Notes under the pieces: generated by a model
What the model saw: the letters and a program-made list of their open reading frames with translations, nothing else
Databases searched by the model: none
What the model was told of the DNA's origin: nothing
Assembly (NCBI GenBank): GCA_023424355.1
Contig: JAFAEA010000035.1
Span: forward strand, 1-5,946
DNA: 5,946 bases
DNA from: Chloroflexota bacterium
GTDB lineage: Bacteria; Chloroflexota; Chloroflexia; Thermomicrobiales; UBA6265
Reading direction: 5' to 3'
In this document: one piece after another, positions 1-4,552 of the stretch
How the letters are laid out: each line of letters starts with the position of its first letter
How positions within the stretch are numbered: the stretch's first letter is position 1
Position numbers and translations under genes: made by a program

Positions 1-1
1 G

Positions 2-166
2 TTCTTCATGAAGGCATCGGAGCGGGATAGTAGCGCGCTCGAGGCAGGCCGATTCGCCAATGTGGTGGCGGCACTGAGTCGCCGCGAGATTGGTGTCGGA
101 TCTGTGCCGAAGATGCGCGAAGTTCAGAAAATGATCGCCGAGCTGGAGATGCAGGACCGGCGATAA
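2..166 (+). CDS. C-terminal end of an unrecognised protein (partial)
   Basis: This is the last 54 codons of a gene that begins left of the window; it is open from base 2 and stops with TAA at 164-166. The visible product is charged and mostly helical in character, with segments such as SALEAGRFANVVAALSRREI and KMREVQKMIAELEMQDRR. It has no membrane segment and no motif I can assign to a family. The other two plus-strand frames close within the first 30 bases. The reverse-strand frame over the same bases gives a Pro/Arg/Ser-rich product that does not look like a protein, so the plus strand is favoured. No intrinsic terminator follows; a 10-bp GC palindrome (177-186) lies just after the stop but has no loop or T-run. 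Function unknown. Confidence 0.6.
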   Translation, partial: FFMKASERDSSALEAGRFANVVAALSRREIGVGSVPKMREVQKMIAELEMQDRR

Positions 167-203
167 CGACGTCGATCGCCCGGGCGCTGGGTTCCAATTC
201 TGT

Positions 204-292
204 AGGCGGGATGTTGGCCTGAACACCAGTCCCTGGTGCTCGCCCCAAGCGTCACGGCCTGCGGCCGCTCTCGCTGAGCGGGCCTACAAATC
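204..292 (+). repeat. R3 intergenic repeat, copy 1
   Basis: Bases 221-292 match 470-541 at 67 of 72 positions without a gap (offset 249); weaker similarity extends left to 204. The core reads roughly AACACCRGTCCCTGGTG, then a GC-rich part with a small inverted repeat (CGGCC, three bases, GGCCG near 254-267), and ends in GCCTACAAATC. A third, more diverged copy is at 3425-3485. It is non-coding in all copies seen, so it is probably a dispersed REP-like intergenic element. Confidence 0.8.
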
Positions 293-297
293 AGGTG

Positions 298-363
298 GTA
301 GGCCCGGGCCGCGTGCGGACATCAACACGTTTTCCATGGATAGTCGCGCGTATCGCCCGGGCA
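298..363 (+). repeat. R1 intergenic repeat, copy 1 (GTAGGCCCGGG type)
   Basis: This element starts GTAGGCCCGGGC and ends CGCCCGGGCA. GCCCGGGC at 302-309 pairs with the same palindromic octamer at 355-362, and GC-alternating tracts inside extend the arms imperfectly. The second copy is 3318-3384, aligned over the whole length with a single-base length difference between the arms. The shared outer arms and diverged loop are typical of a stem-loop intergenic repeat. Confidence 0.7.
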
Positions 364-387
364 AAATTGGAGGCGGCTTCGCCGGGG

Positions 388-448
388 GATTCCTCGACGA
401 GCCATGGCCGAGCCGTAGGCGAGAAGCGGAGCGAGCCTTCGGAATGAC
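388..448 (+). repeat. R2 intergenic repeat, short copy (GATTCCTCGAC / CGGAATGAC)
   Basis: This begins GATTCCTCGAC (388-398) and ends CGGAATGAC (440-448). The same two motifs occur at the right end of the longer R2 copy (3711-3853), where they are closer together. The sequence from 440 through 484 aligns without a gap to 3845-3889, so R2 is followed by R3 at the same spacing in both spacers. The long left arm present at 3711 is missing here, so this is a partial or variant copy. Confidence 0.65.
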
Positions 449-452
449 GTTA

Positions 453-541
453 AGGCGGAATTGTCGGCGGAACACCGGTCCCTGGTGCCCGCCCCAAGCA
501 TCACGGCCTGCGGCCGCTCTCGCTGGGCGAGCCTACAAATC
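453..541 (+). repeat. R3 intergenic repeat, copy 2
   Basis: This is the second copy of the module at 204-292; the 72-base core (470-541) has five substitutions and no gap. It starts four bases after the R2 end motif, an arrangement also seen at 3854-3889. Bases 476-536 also align without a gap to 3425-3485. Confidence 0.8.
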
Positions 542-563
542 CCGGACGGGCATTCATTCTGGC

Positions 564-579
564 GGGTGGCCCACCACCC
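564..579 (-). terminator. Possible hairpin after the methylase gene
   Basis: GGGTGG (564-569) and CCACCC (574-579) form a perfect 6-bp stem with a 4-base loop, starting four bases past the methylase stop codon on the minus strand. No T-run follows, so it is at best a weak or Rho-assisted terminator, or an mRNA 3'-end stabiliser. Confidence 0.25.
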
Positions 580-595
580 TAATCACCCCTGATCA
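580..595. repeat. 16-bp direct repeat at the 3' end of the methylase gene
   Basis: Read on the minus strand, this is TGATCAGGGGTGATTA, which contains the methylase stop codon. It matches 1590-1605 (TGATCAGGCGTGATTA, containing the methylase start codon) at 15 of 16 positions in the same orientation. The two copies are exactly 1010 bases apart and bracket the gene. Confidence 0.75.
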
Positions 596-1596
596 ACCAG
601 AAACAGATGCTCCACATTCTTCGTGTGACTCACTGTTCCCACCTTCTCCCCCGCCGGGTTATGGACGCCAATTCGCGCACCGATGTATCGCTGGAAATCG
701 ATATCCACGCGGGTGACGCAGCCAAATTCTCCGAGCAGCATCTCCAGCTCCCCGGTAGGTACAAACCCTTCATTGCTGAAGCTCATCAACATGTAGCGCG
801 ATTCGACCGCGGTAAGTAGCGACATCAGGGTCGAGCGGAATCGCGGCTTGCTGTTCCACGGATTACGCACTCCACGCACATCCACCCGCTTGCGAGCGAT
901 GCCGTAGTTCTCTGGCTCGTCGTTACGCACCAGGGTTTCCCACACATGGTAGTTGCCCGCGTAACTGTGCTGGTTATAGGGCGGATCGATGTAGGTGAGG
1001 TCCACATCACGCGTGCCGCCACTGCGGGCGAAGGCAATTGCATCGCCCTGGTGTGCTTCGCCGGATCCGGAGAGTAGTGCTGGCATGCGCAGGTGGAGAT
1101 TGTTATGCGCGCGCGGTGCCCACTGCTTGAGATAGGCCATCTGTAGGCCAGTGGTGGAATCGATTTTGTCGGCCGCGAGCAGCAGCGAAGTGAGTAATAC
1201 GGATCTCTCCGCTTCAGTAAGCTCCAGCCGATCGATCTCGGCGCGGATCGCATCGATCCTTTCACCATTGCGCGGGTGGAAATACCGCGCTTCTTCGCAG
1301 AAGGTTCTGGTGATATATCCGGATTCCCCGGGAAGGGTGTTGAGATGATCGAGAAGATCTTTCATGCGATCGACATCGATCTCATCCGCATCGGTGGCAA
1401 TGAAGGCTTCCGCGAGCACGGCACTGTAGCTGGCCAAATCGTTGGCAATTACATGCATGCCGGCACGCTTGCATGCCTGCGCCACACGGGTGGTGCCGGT
1501 AAAGAGATCACAAACACTCGTGATATCCGGTATTGCCTCTATCTGTTCCAGAATGTGCGGTACAAGCTTGCGCTTGGAGCCGAGGTACTTAATCAC
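583..1596 (-). CDS. Orphan D12-class adenine-specific DNA methyltransferase
   Basis: The 337-aa product is expected to transfer a methyl group from S-adenosylmethionine to N6 of adenine in a specific DNA site. Visible motifs are the N-terminal KYLGSKRKL (residues 3-11, motif X of D12 enzymes), the SAM-binding DLFTGTTRVAQ (30-40) followed by ND (52-53), and the catalytic DPPY (204-207) continuing into NQHSYAGNYHVWETLV. This resembles the COG3392-type family. The start is GTG at 1596: an in-frame TGA lies three codons upstream, and the MIKYLGSKRKL opening fits the family. No good Shine-Dalgarno sequence sits at normal spacing; a GGAAGG-like run is more than 20 bases away. No restriction endonuclease or specificity subunit is adjacent, so it is an orphan here. 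It lies 53 bp downstream of the ANT(6)-like gene on the same strand and may be co-transcribed or translated after it. Target site unknown. Confidence 0.93.
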   Translation of the reverse strand: MIKYLGSKRKLVPHILEQIEAIPDITSVCDLFTGTTRVAQACKRAGMHVIANDLASYSAVLAEAFIATDADEIDVDRMKDLLDHLNTLPGESGYITRTFCEEARYFHPRNGERIDAIRAEIDRLELTEAERSVLLTSLLLAADKIDSTTGLQMAYLKQWAPRAHNNLHLRMPALLSGSGEAHQGDAIAFARSGGTRDVDLTYIDPPYNQHSYAGNYHVWETLVRNDEPENYGIARKRVDVRGVRNPWNSKPRFRSTLMSLLTAVESRYMLMSFSNEGFVPTGELEMLLGEFGCVTRVDIDFQRYIGARIGVHNPAGEKVGTVSHTKNVEHLFLVDQG

Positions 1597-1605
1597 GCCT
1601 GATCA
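1590..1605. repeat. 16-bp direct repeat at the 5' end of the methylase gene
   Basis: Partner of 580-595 with one mismatch. On the minus strand it covers TGATCAGGC, the GTG start and ATTA. A smaller repeat, ATCACGC at 1592-1598 and 1602-1608, overlaps it. Either the gene ends were generated by recombination or insertion, or this is a coincidence of short sequences. Confidence 0.7.
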
Positions 1606-1649
1606 CGCAATTTCCTGAGCCTTCCTTCATCAATAGTGTTTGCTCGCAG

Positions 1650-2513
1650 CTACGGTTCGATTTCCAATGTGGCGACATGCGCCATAACTCGCTGATGCAG
1701 ATCGGCCGGGTACTCGCAGCCGATGGCGTCACCAACCTTGGTGGCCACATCGCGGAAGAGATCAATCATGTTCTGCAGTGCGATTCGATTCGCAGCGAGA
1801 TCCATACCAGCATAGGTCTGTTCGAGCAGAATCCACATAGCCCCCGGGAGTAATTTTTGCAGACCTTTCCCAAGATTCCCAATCCGAACCTGCGGTCCGT
1901 GCAGGATTTCGGCGTACCACTCCAACATGGGGAGCAAATATTCGTATCTCATATCGTAGTCCAGCACCCATTTTGCCGGCAGAATCTCGCCGCGAAGAAG
2001 AGCGGTGACGACGTATGGCACGCCAATGAAGAAATCGTTCACCGCTTCGCGGTATCGTGCGCAATCCGGCAGGGAAATCGCATAGCCCTGCCCGGATGGA
2101 GCGGGCCAGTTCGCAGTGAGTCCGGTCTTATCCAATAGCACCTGGTAACCCGCATCGAGCTCGGTGGGGAAATGTTGCTCAACCTGCAGAGACATCTCCG
2201 GTGGCCAAAGCGTGAAATCGATCTTGCGGGTGCCGGGGTAGTACACGACATTCCCGGTAGTTGGGAGCCCCGATTCCGGATCGGTTTCCAGCGGATCCCA
2301 CCAGTCGATCACCACGTTACCGAATGCGGCCAACCAGGATCGGTCCGCGAATCTGGTATTGATATCATCGGTGATTACGATCACATCGTAATCCGAATAT
2401 CGATCCATTGGTGCATTCGGCACTGCCCGGGTGCTGGTGAGAATCATCGCGATCACATCGGATTGCTGTTCGCCCCAGGCGATGAGTTCGGAGATGGTGG
2501 CATCGTGTTTCAT
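1650..2513 (-). CDS. ANT(6)-like aminoglycoside 6-adenylyltransferase family protein
   Basis: The 287-aa product matches the streptomycin adenylyltransferase (ANT(6)/AadE) family, whose known members attach AMP from ATP to the 6-hydroxyl of streptomycin in the cytoplasm. Near the N-terminus, LTSTRAVPNAPMDRYSDYD (25-43) lines up with the family pattern LNGSR..PN.P.D...DYD. Likely metal-binding acids are D41 and D43 (SDYDVIVI) and D99 (KIDFTLWP). The C-terminal helical part has LLRGEILPAKWVLDYDMR (172-189), LPMLEWYAEI and GKGLQKLLPGAMW (215-227), as in that family; the length is normal. One oddity: the usual Gly-Ser-Arg of the nucleotide-binding motif reads Ser-Thr-Arg here. ATG at 2513 is chosen over an in-frame ATG at 2543 because GAAGGA sits six bases before it. 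Whether it confers resistance or has a native substrate cannot be told from sequence. The methylase follows 53 bp downstream. Confidence 0.88.
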   Translation of the reverse strand: MKHDATISELIAWGEQQSDVIAMILTSTRAVPNAPMDRYSDYDVIVITDDINTRFADRSWLAAFGNVVIDWWDPLETDPESGLPTTGNVVYYPGTRKIDFTLWPPEMSLQVEQHFPTELDAGYQVLLDKTGLTANWPAPSGQGYAISLPDCARYREAVNDFFIGVPYVVTALLRGEILPAKWVLDYDMRYEYLLPMLEWYAEILHGPQVRIGNLGKGLQKLLPGAMWILLEQTYAGMDLAANRIALQNMIDLFRDVATKVGDAIGCEYPADLHQRVMAHVATLEIEP

Positions 2514-2519
2514 GCTGGG

Positions 2520-2525
2520 TCCTTC
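2520..2525 (-). promoter_or_regulatory. Ribosome binding site deciding the ANT(6)-like start
   Basis: GAAGGA on the minus strand, six bases before ATG at 2513. The alternative in-frame ATG at 2543 has no comparable purine-rich site, so the shorter 287-aa product is preferred. Confidence 0.7.
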
Positions 2526-2548
2526 ACGGTGTGGTGAATCCATTTGGC

Positions 2549-2554
2549 ATCATA
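2549..2554 (-). promoter_or_regulatory. Candidate -10 element for the ANT(6)-like/methylase unit
   Basis: TATGAT on the minus strand matches TATAAT at five of six positions, 35 bases before the ATG at 2513, which would give a leader of about 30 bases. The upstream -35 region is poor (TTTCGA at 16 bases, three of six matches), so the call is weak. It lies in the 87-bp divergent gap shared with the TPR gene. Confidence 0.3.
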
Positions 2555-2588
2555 CTAGGGTAGTGGAGCATCGAAATATTGAGCACAT

Positions 2589-2595
2589 GAGGTGG
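2589..2595 (+). promoter_or_regulatory. Ribosome binding site deciding the TPR gene start
   Basis: GAGGTGG begins at 2589; its GAGG core is eight bases before ATG at 2601. An in-frame GTG at 2592 overlaps this site and so is unlikely to be the start. Confidence 0.6.
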
Positions 2596-2600
2596 CGGAA

Positions 2601-3296
2601 ATGGCACAGCTGGATGGCACATGGCTGGATGCGAATTGGGATTTCGAGGATGCCGCGGTCAGCGAGCAGCGTTTCCGCGATGCCATCTCTTCGATGGACG
2701 GTATCGCTGCGGATGAGCTCCGCACCCAAATCGCGCGGGCGCTGGGACTGCAGGGGAAGTTCGCCGAGGCGTTGAATACCCTGTCGGCGATTTCCAGCGA
2801 TGATCCGGTGGTGAAACAGCGGGTGGCGCTCGAACGCGGACGCGTCCACAACTCGGCGGGGGATGTGGCGCAGGCGATTCCGTACTTCCTCGAGGCCCAG
2901 TCTTTGGCAGCCGATCCGTATCTCACCGTGGATGCCATGCACATGCTGGCCTTCACCGATATCGCGAAGTCCGAGGACTGGTATCGCCAGGCGATGGAGA
3001 TCTCGCAGGCGTCGACCGATCCGCGTGTGCGCCGATGGCAGGGGAGCCTGCTGAACAATCATGCGTGGAGTTTGGTGGATAGCGGAGATTTGGCCGGCGC
3101 GTTGGGAGTGTTTCGCGAGGCGGAATCGTGGTTCCGCGAGCACGGCACTCCGCGGCAGATTCACATCGCTCGGTGGAGCGTGGCGCACGTGCTCCGTCGG
3201 TTGGGGGAAATTGATGCCGCCAGGGAGATATTGCTGGATCTGAAAGCGCAGGGCGAACCGGATACGTATGTGGATGAAGAGTTGGGGTTGTTGTAG
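2601..3296 (+). CDS. TPR-repeat protein, soluble, possibly short at its C-terminus
   Basis: The 231-aa product has no signal peptide or membrane segment and is almost wholly helical. At least four tetratricopeptide-like helix pairs are visible: about 38-66 (RALGLQGKFAEALNTL), 72-105 (RGRVHNSAGDVAQAIPYFLE), 146-180 (NNHAWSLVDSGDLAGALGVF) and 187-220 (VAHVLRRLGEIDAAREILLD). Such arrays bind other proteins or peptides; the partner is unknown. The protein ends ELGLL right where another TPR helix could begin, so it may lack its last repeat compared with relatives; I cannot check this. ATG 2601 is chosen for the GAGGTGG site before it. It is divergent from the ANT(6)-like gene. The last 20 codons and stop occur again at 3553-3615, which makes this locus unusual. 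Confidence 0.85.
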   Translation: MAQLDGTWLDANWDFEDAAVSEQRFRDAISSMDGIAADELRTQIARALGLQGKFAEALNTLSAISSDDPVVKQRVALERGRVHNSAGDVAQAIPYFLEAQSLAADPYLTVDAMHMLAFTDIAKSEDWYRQAMEISQASTDPRVRRWQGSLLNNHAWSLVDSGDLAGALGVFREAESWFREHGTPRQIHIARWSVAHVLRRLGEIDAAREILLDLKAQGEPDTYVDEELGLL

Positions 3297-3298
3297 GT
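3234..3298 (+). repeat. 65-bp direct repeat, copy 1 (TPR gene 3' end)
   Basis: This covers codons 212-231 and the stop of the TPR gene plus two bases. It repeats at 3553-3617, offset 319, with four substitutions inside the coding part. Three are synonymous (Gly, Glu and Pro codons) and one changes Asp213 to Glu. Confidence 0.9.
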
Positions 3299-3317
3299 CT
3301 AATGGGTTGGCGCGTTT

Positions 3318-3384
3318 GTAGACCCGGGCTGCGCGCGGACAGCGACCGAATTTTCAATTACCATTCGCGCGCATGGCCCGGGCA
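3318..3384 (+). repeat. R1 intergenic repeat, copy 2
   Basis: CCCGGGC plus TGCGCGCG (3323-3337) pairs with CGCGCGCA, TG, GCCCGGG (3366-3382), giving 15 paired bases with a 2-base bulge and a loop of about 28. The element opens GTAGACCCGGGC and matches 298-363. It begins about 20 bases after the TPR stop, so in RNA it could fold as a strong 3' stem, though no T-run follows. Confidence 0.72.
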
Positions 3385-3424
3385 CATGGGGGCGATTTCG
3401 AGGGCGAGATCTTGGCCGGAGAAT

Positions 3425-3485
3425 CGGTCCGACCAGCCCGCCCGAAGCGTCGCGGCCGAAGGCCGCTACCGCTGGGCGAGCCTAC
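3425..3485 (+). repeat. R3 intergenic repeat, copy 3
   Basis: This aligns without a gap to 476-536 (offset 2949). The last 50 bases differ at about eight positions. The internal stem is GCGGCC, three bases, GGCCGC (3451-3465), one pair longer than in the other copies. It ends GGGCGAGCCTAC like copy 2. Confidence 0.7.
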
Positions 3486-3519
3486 CTGTAGCGGCGGAGT
3501 TCATCTCCCATTTGGTAGC

Positions 3520-3538
3520 AGGGCAGCTTGTCTGCCCT
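3520..3538. repeat. Short hairpin, REP-like
   Basis: AGGGCAG (3520-3526) and CTGCCCT (3532-3538) form a perfect 7-bp stem with a 5-base loop, preceded by GTAGC. No T-run follows. It ends 14 bases before the duplicated TPR tail begins. Confidence 0.5.
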
Positions 3539-3552
3539 TATGGAGGAGGAGA

Positions 3553-3615
3553 CTGGAGCTGAAAGCGCAGGGTGAGCCAGATACGTATGTGGATGAAGAG
3601 TTGGGGTTGTTGTAG
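3553..3615 (+). pseudogene. Second copy of the TPR gene's C-terminal end (fragment)
   Basis: The segment encodes LELKAQGEPDTYVDEELGLL and a TAG stop, against LDLKAQGEPDTYVDEELGLL in the intact gene at 2601-3296. DNA similarity starts abruptly at 3553; upstream lies repeat DNA rather than TPR sequence, so no full second gene exists. The frame stays open leftward to an ATG at 3373, but that part is R3 and hairpin sequence. That three of the four differences are silent suggests the copy diverged while still coding. It is therefore probably the tail of a former tandem paralogue whose body was lost, or of an allele brought in by recombination. A recent duplication of non-coding debris would not be expected to spare the protein sequence. 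Confidence 0.7.
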
Positions 3616-3640
3616 GCCGATTGGCGTGCGGAAACGTAGG

Positions 3641-3659
3641 CCCGTGGTTTATCCACGGG
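3641..3659. repeat. Short hairpin of the GTAGGCCC type
   Basis: CCCGTGG (3641-3647) and CCACGGG (3653-3659) form a perfect 7-bp stem with a 5-base loop, preceded by GTAGG. The pattern (GTAGGCCCG, GGTTTATCC, CGGG) resembles the reverse complement of the stem-loop at 3955-3998. It is 25 bases after the stop of the duplicated TPR tail. Confidence 0.55.
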
Positions 3660-3710
3660 ATGGTGGACCGATTCTGCCTCGAAGATATTCAACCAGAAGT
3701 GCCACCACCT

Positions 3711-3853
3711 CGTCATTCCGAGCGAGGTGAGGACCCTGCGGCTCCGTTCGAGATCGCAGGGCCACGGCGAAGACGTCGAGAGTCCAGGTTGGCTCAATGG
3801 CTGCCTTCGGCAGTACGCTTCGCGCGGAGATTCCTCGACAGGCTCGGAATGAC
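3711..3853 (+). repeat. R2 intergenic element with terminal inverted repeats, long copy
   Basis: GTCATTCCGAG (3712-3722) is the exact reverse complement of CTCGGAATGAC (3843-3853). With the next bases included, the ends match at 18 of 22 positions. Inside are CCCTGCG/CGCAGGG (3734-3740 and 3755-3761) and CTGCC/GGCAG (3801-3813). No protein is encoded. ATTCCGAG-type ends like these are, as far as I recall, common in intergenic repeats of several bacterial groups. It is a non-autonomous, MITE- or REP-like element; I see no clear target-site duplication around it. Confidence 0.7.
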
Positions 3854-3889
3854 AGAGAGGCGGAATTCAGCTACAAGAACCGGTCCCTC
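3854..3889 (+). repeat. R3 left part following R2
   Basis: AGGCGGAATT (3858-3867) and ACCGGTCCCT (3879-3888) occur with the same spacing as at 453-462 and 474-483. The whole block 3845-3889 aligns without a gap to 440-484 (offset 3405). After 3893 the match ends, so R3 is truncated or diverged here. Confidence 0.6.
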
Positions 3890-3954
3890 GTGGATCGCCC
3901 TCCGGGCGATGGTCGACCACAAGGCTCGACACTACCAATGGAGGCGGGATTGCG

Positions 3955-3993
3955 CCCGGGGTTGATCTGTCCAACCCGGGGATCAACCCCGGG
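3955..3993. repeat. Perfect 13-bp stem-loop after the 4014-4484 gene
   Basis: CCCGGGGTTGATC (3955-3967) and GATCAACCCCGGG (3981-3993) are perfect reverse complements around a 13-base loop. Read on the minus strand it opens GTAGGCCCGGGGTTGATC, resembling the hairpin at 3636-3659. It begins about 16 bases past the stop codon of the minus-strand gene, so its transcript would end in this stem. Without a T-run it is a REP-like element, or at most a Rho-dependent or mRNA-protecting 3' stem. Confidence 0.7.
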
Positions 3994-4013
3994 CCTACGT
4001 GAGGTTGGTGCGA

Positions 4014-4484
4014 TTACTCCGGTGACCACTCCATCTGGCGAGCTTCTACTTCCTCATCCGTTAGATCCTCGTGGGCGTTCAACAGTAGTGCGGTCGCCAT
4101 CTCCTTCTTGCGGAAGAACATGCGGATCTCCGCCCAGAGATCTGGATTGTTGCGACCGAGGTCCAACAGTTCCTGGCTGAATTCCACACTGCCGCGGGCG
4201 CGTTGCTCGGTCATGAACTCGGTGCTGAGCAGCTCCGCGAGGTAAATGGGACCAATATCGCTGAACTTTTCGCGGTAGTAGGCGATGAGCTTGCTGATGT
4301 GTTCGATATCAATTGCCTGGCCGTCATCCGTGCCAAATGCACTGCGCCAATCCACGCAGGCAAGCAATTCATCGATCAGGCGTACCCGTTCGCCGTTCCT
4401 CACGCGTTCAAGGAGTGCATCCACCTTACCGCGATCATAAGGAAGCTCGTGGGGTGTTTCGGGAAGTCTGGAACCGGATGTCAT
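4014..4484 (-). CDS. Unrecognised soluble helical protein, 156 aa
   Basis: I do not recognise this protein. It is charged and mostly helical, with no signal peptide, membrane segment or cysteine pair suggesting a metal site; its one Cys lies in LIDELLACVDWRSAF. Notable stretches are a basic/acidic N-terminal helix (DRGKVDALLERVRNGERVRL), IEHISKLIAYYREKFSDIGP in the middle, and an acidic C-terminal tail (HEDLTDEEVEARQMEWSPE). The gene is well supported: AAGGA (4496-4492, minus strand) is seven bases before ATG 4484, the codon use looks normal, and the frame is clean over 156 codons. It is divergent from the penicillin-binding protein gene across a 144-bp gap, which may hold shared control sites. 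That position alone does not show a role in cell-wall synthesis. Confidence 0.8.
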   Translation of the reverse strand: MTSGSRLPETPHELPYDRGKVDALLERVRNGERVRLIDELLACVDWRSAFGTDDGQAIDIEHISKLIAYYREKFSDIGPIYLAELLSTEFMTEQRARGSVEFSQELLDLGRNNPDLWAEIRMFFRKKEMATALLLNAHEDLTDEEVEARQMEWSPE

Positions 4485-4517
4485 ACGTATATCCTTAGTA
4501 TGTACAGGGGGTGCGTT

Positions 4518-4539
4518 CGCCTGCGATGGTGTGCAGGCG
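4518..4539. promoter_or_regulatory. Hairpin in the divergent control region
   Basis: CGCCTGC (4518-4524) and GCAGGCG (4533-4539) form a perfect 7-bp stem around an 8-base loop. It lies 34 bases upstream of the ATG at 4484 and 89 bases before the ATG at 4629. It could be an operator or a leader structure; nothing identifies the binding protein. Confidence 0.35.
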
Positions 4540-4552
4540 GTACCATTATGAA

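Larger units (their letters stand above)
167..582. other. Repeat-filled spacer without a credible gene
   Basis: This 416-base stretch lies between the stop of the left partial gene and the stop of the methylase gene. It is largely made of four repeat modules, listed separately: R3 (204-292), R1 (298-363), R2 (388-448) and R3 again (453-541). The open frames crossing it consist of repeat sequence and give Arg/Pro-rich products, so I call none of them a gene. Confidence 0.7.
3297..4013. other. Repeat-filled spacer holding a gene-tail fragment
   Basis: This 717-base gap between the TPR gene and the unrecognised gene at 4014-4484 holds, in order, R1 (3318-3384), R3 (3425-3485), a hairpin (3520-3538), the duplicated TPR tail (3553-3615), a hairpin (3641-3659), a long R2 (3711-3853), the first part of R3 (3858-3889) and a perfect 13-bp stem-loop (3955-3993). 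Bases 3890-3950 show no clear feature beyond short GC-rich inverted repeats. Open frames here are repeat sequence, and I call no intact gene. Confidence 0.75.

Noticed and set aside
177..186. CGCCCGGGCG palindrome as a terminator for the left partial gene
   Set aside because: It has no loop and no T-run, and it is one of many CCCGGG-rich sites in these spacers.
204..541. Possible CRISPR array in the left spacer
   Set aside because: There are only two R3 copies, separated by other repeat types rather than by short uniform spacers, and no cas genes are present.
336..716. A 126-codon plus-strand open frame
   Set aside because: It is made of R1, R2 and R3 repeat sequence and then runs antisense into the methylase gene; the product is Pro/Arg-rich.
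583..2513. A restriction-modification or phage-defence island built around the methylase
   Set aside because: No endonuclease, helicase or other known defence gene is adjacent. The only neighbour in the unit is an ANT(6)-like nucleotidyltransferase with the antibiotic-enzyme architecture, so the evidence supports an orphan methylase only.
2550..3188. A 212-codon minus-strand open frame
   Set aside because: It is antisense to the TPR gene, which has a clear ribosome site and TPR pattern; the reverse product is His/Arg-rich without a domain.
3373..3615. An 80-codon plus-strand frame joining repeat DNA to the TPR tail
   Set aside because: Its first 60 codons are R3 and hairpin sequence, and no good ribosome site precedes the ATG. 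Only the last 20 codons have a coding origin, so it is recorded as a gene fragment.
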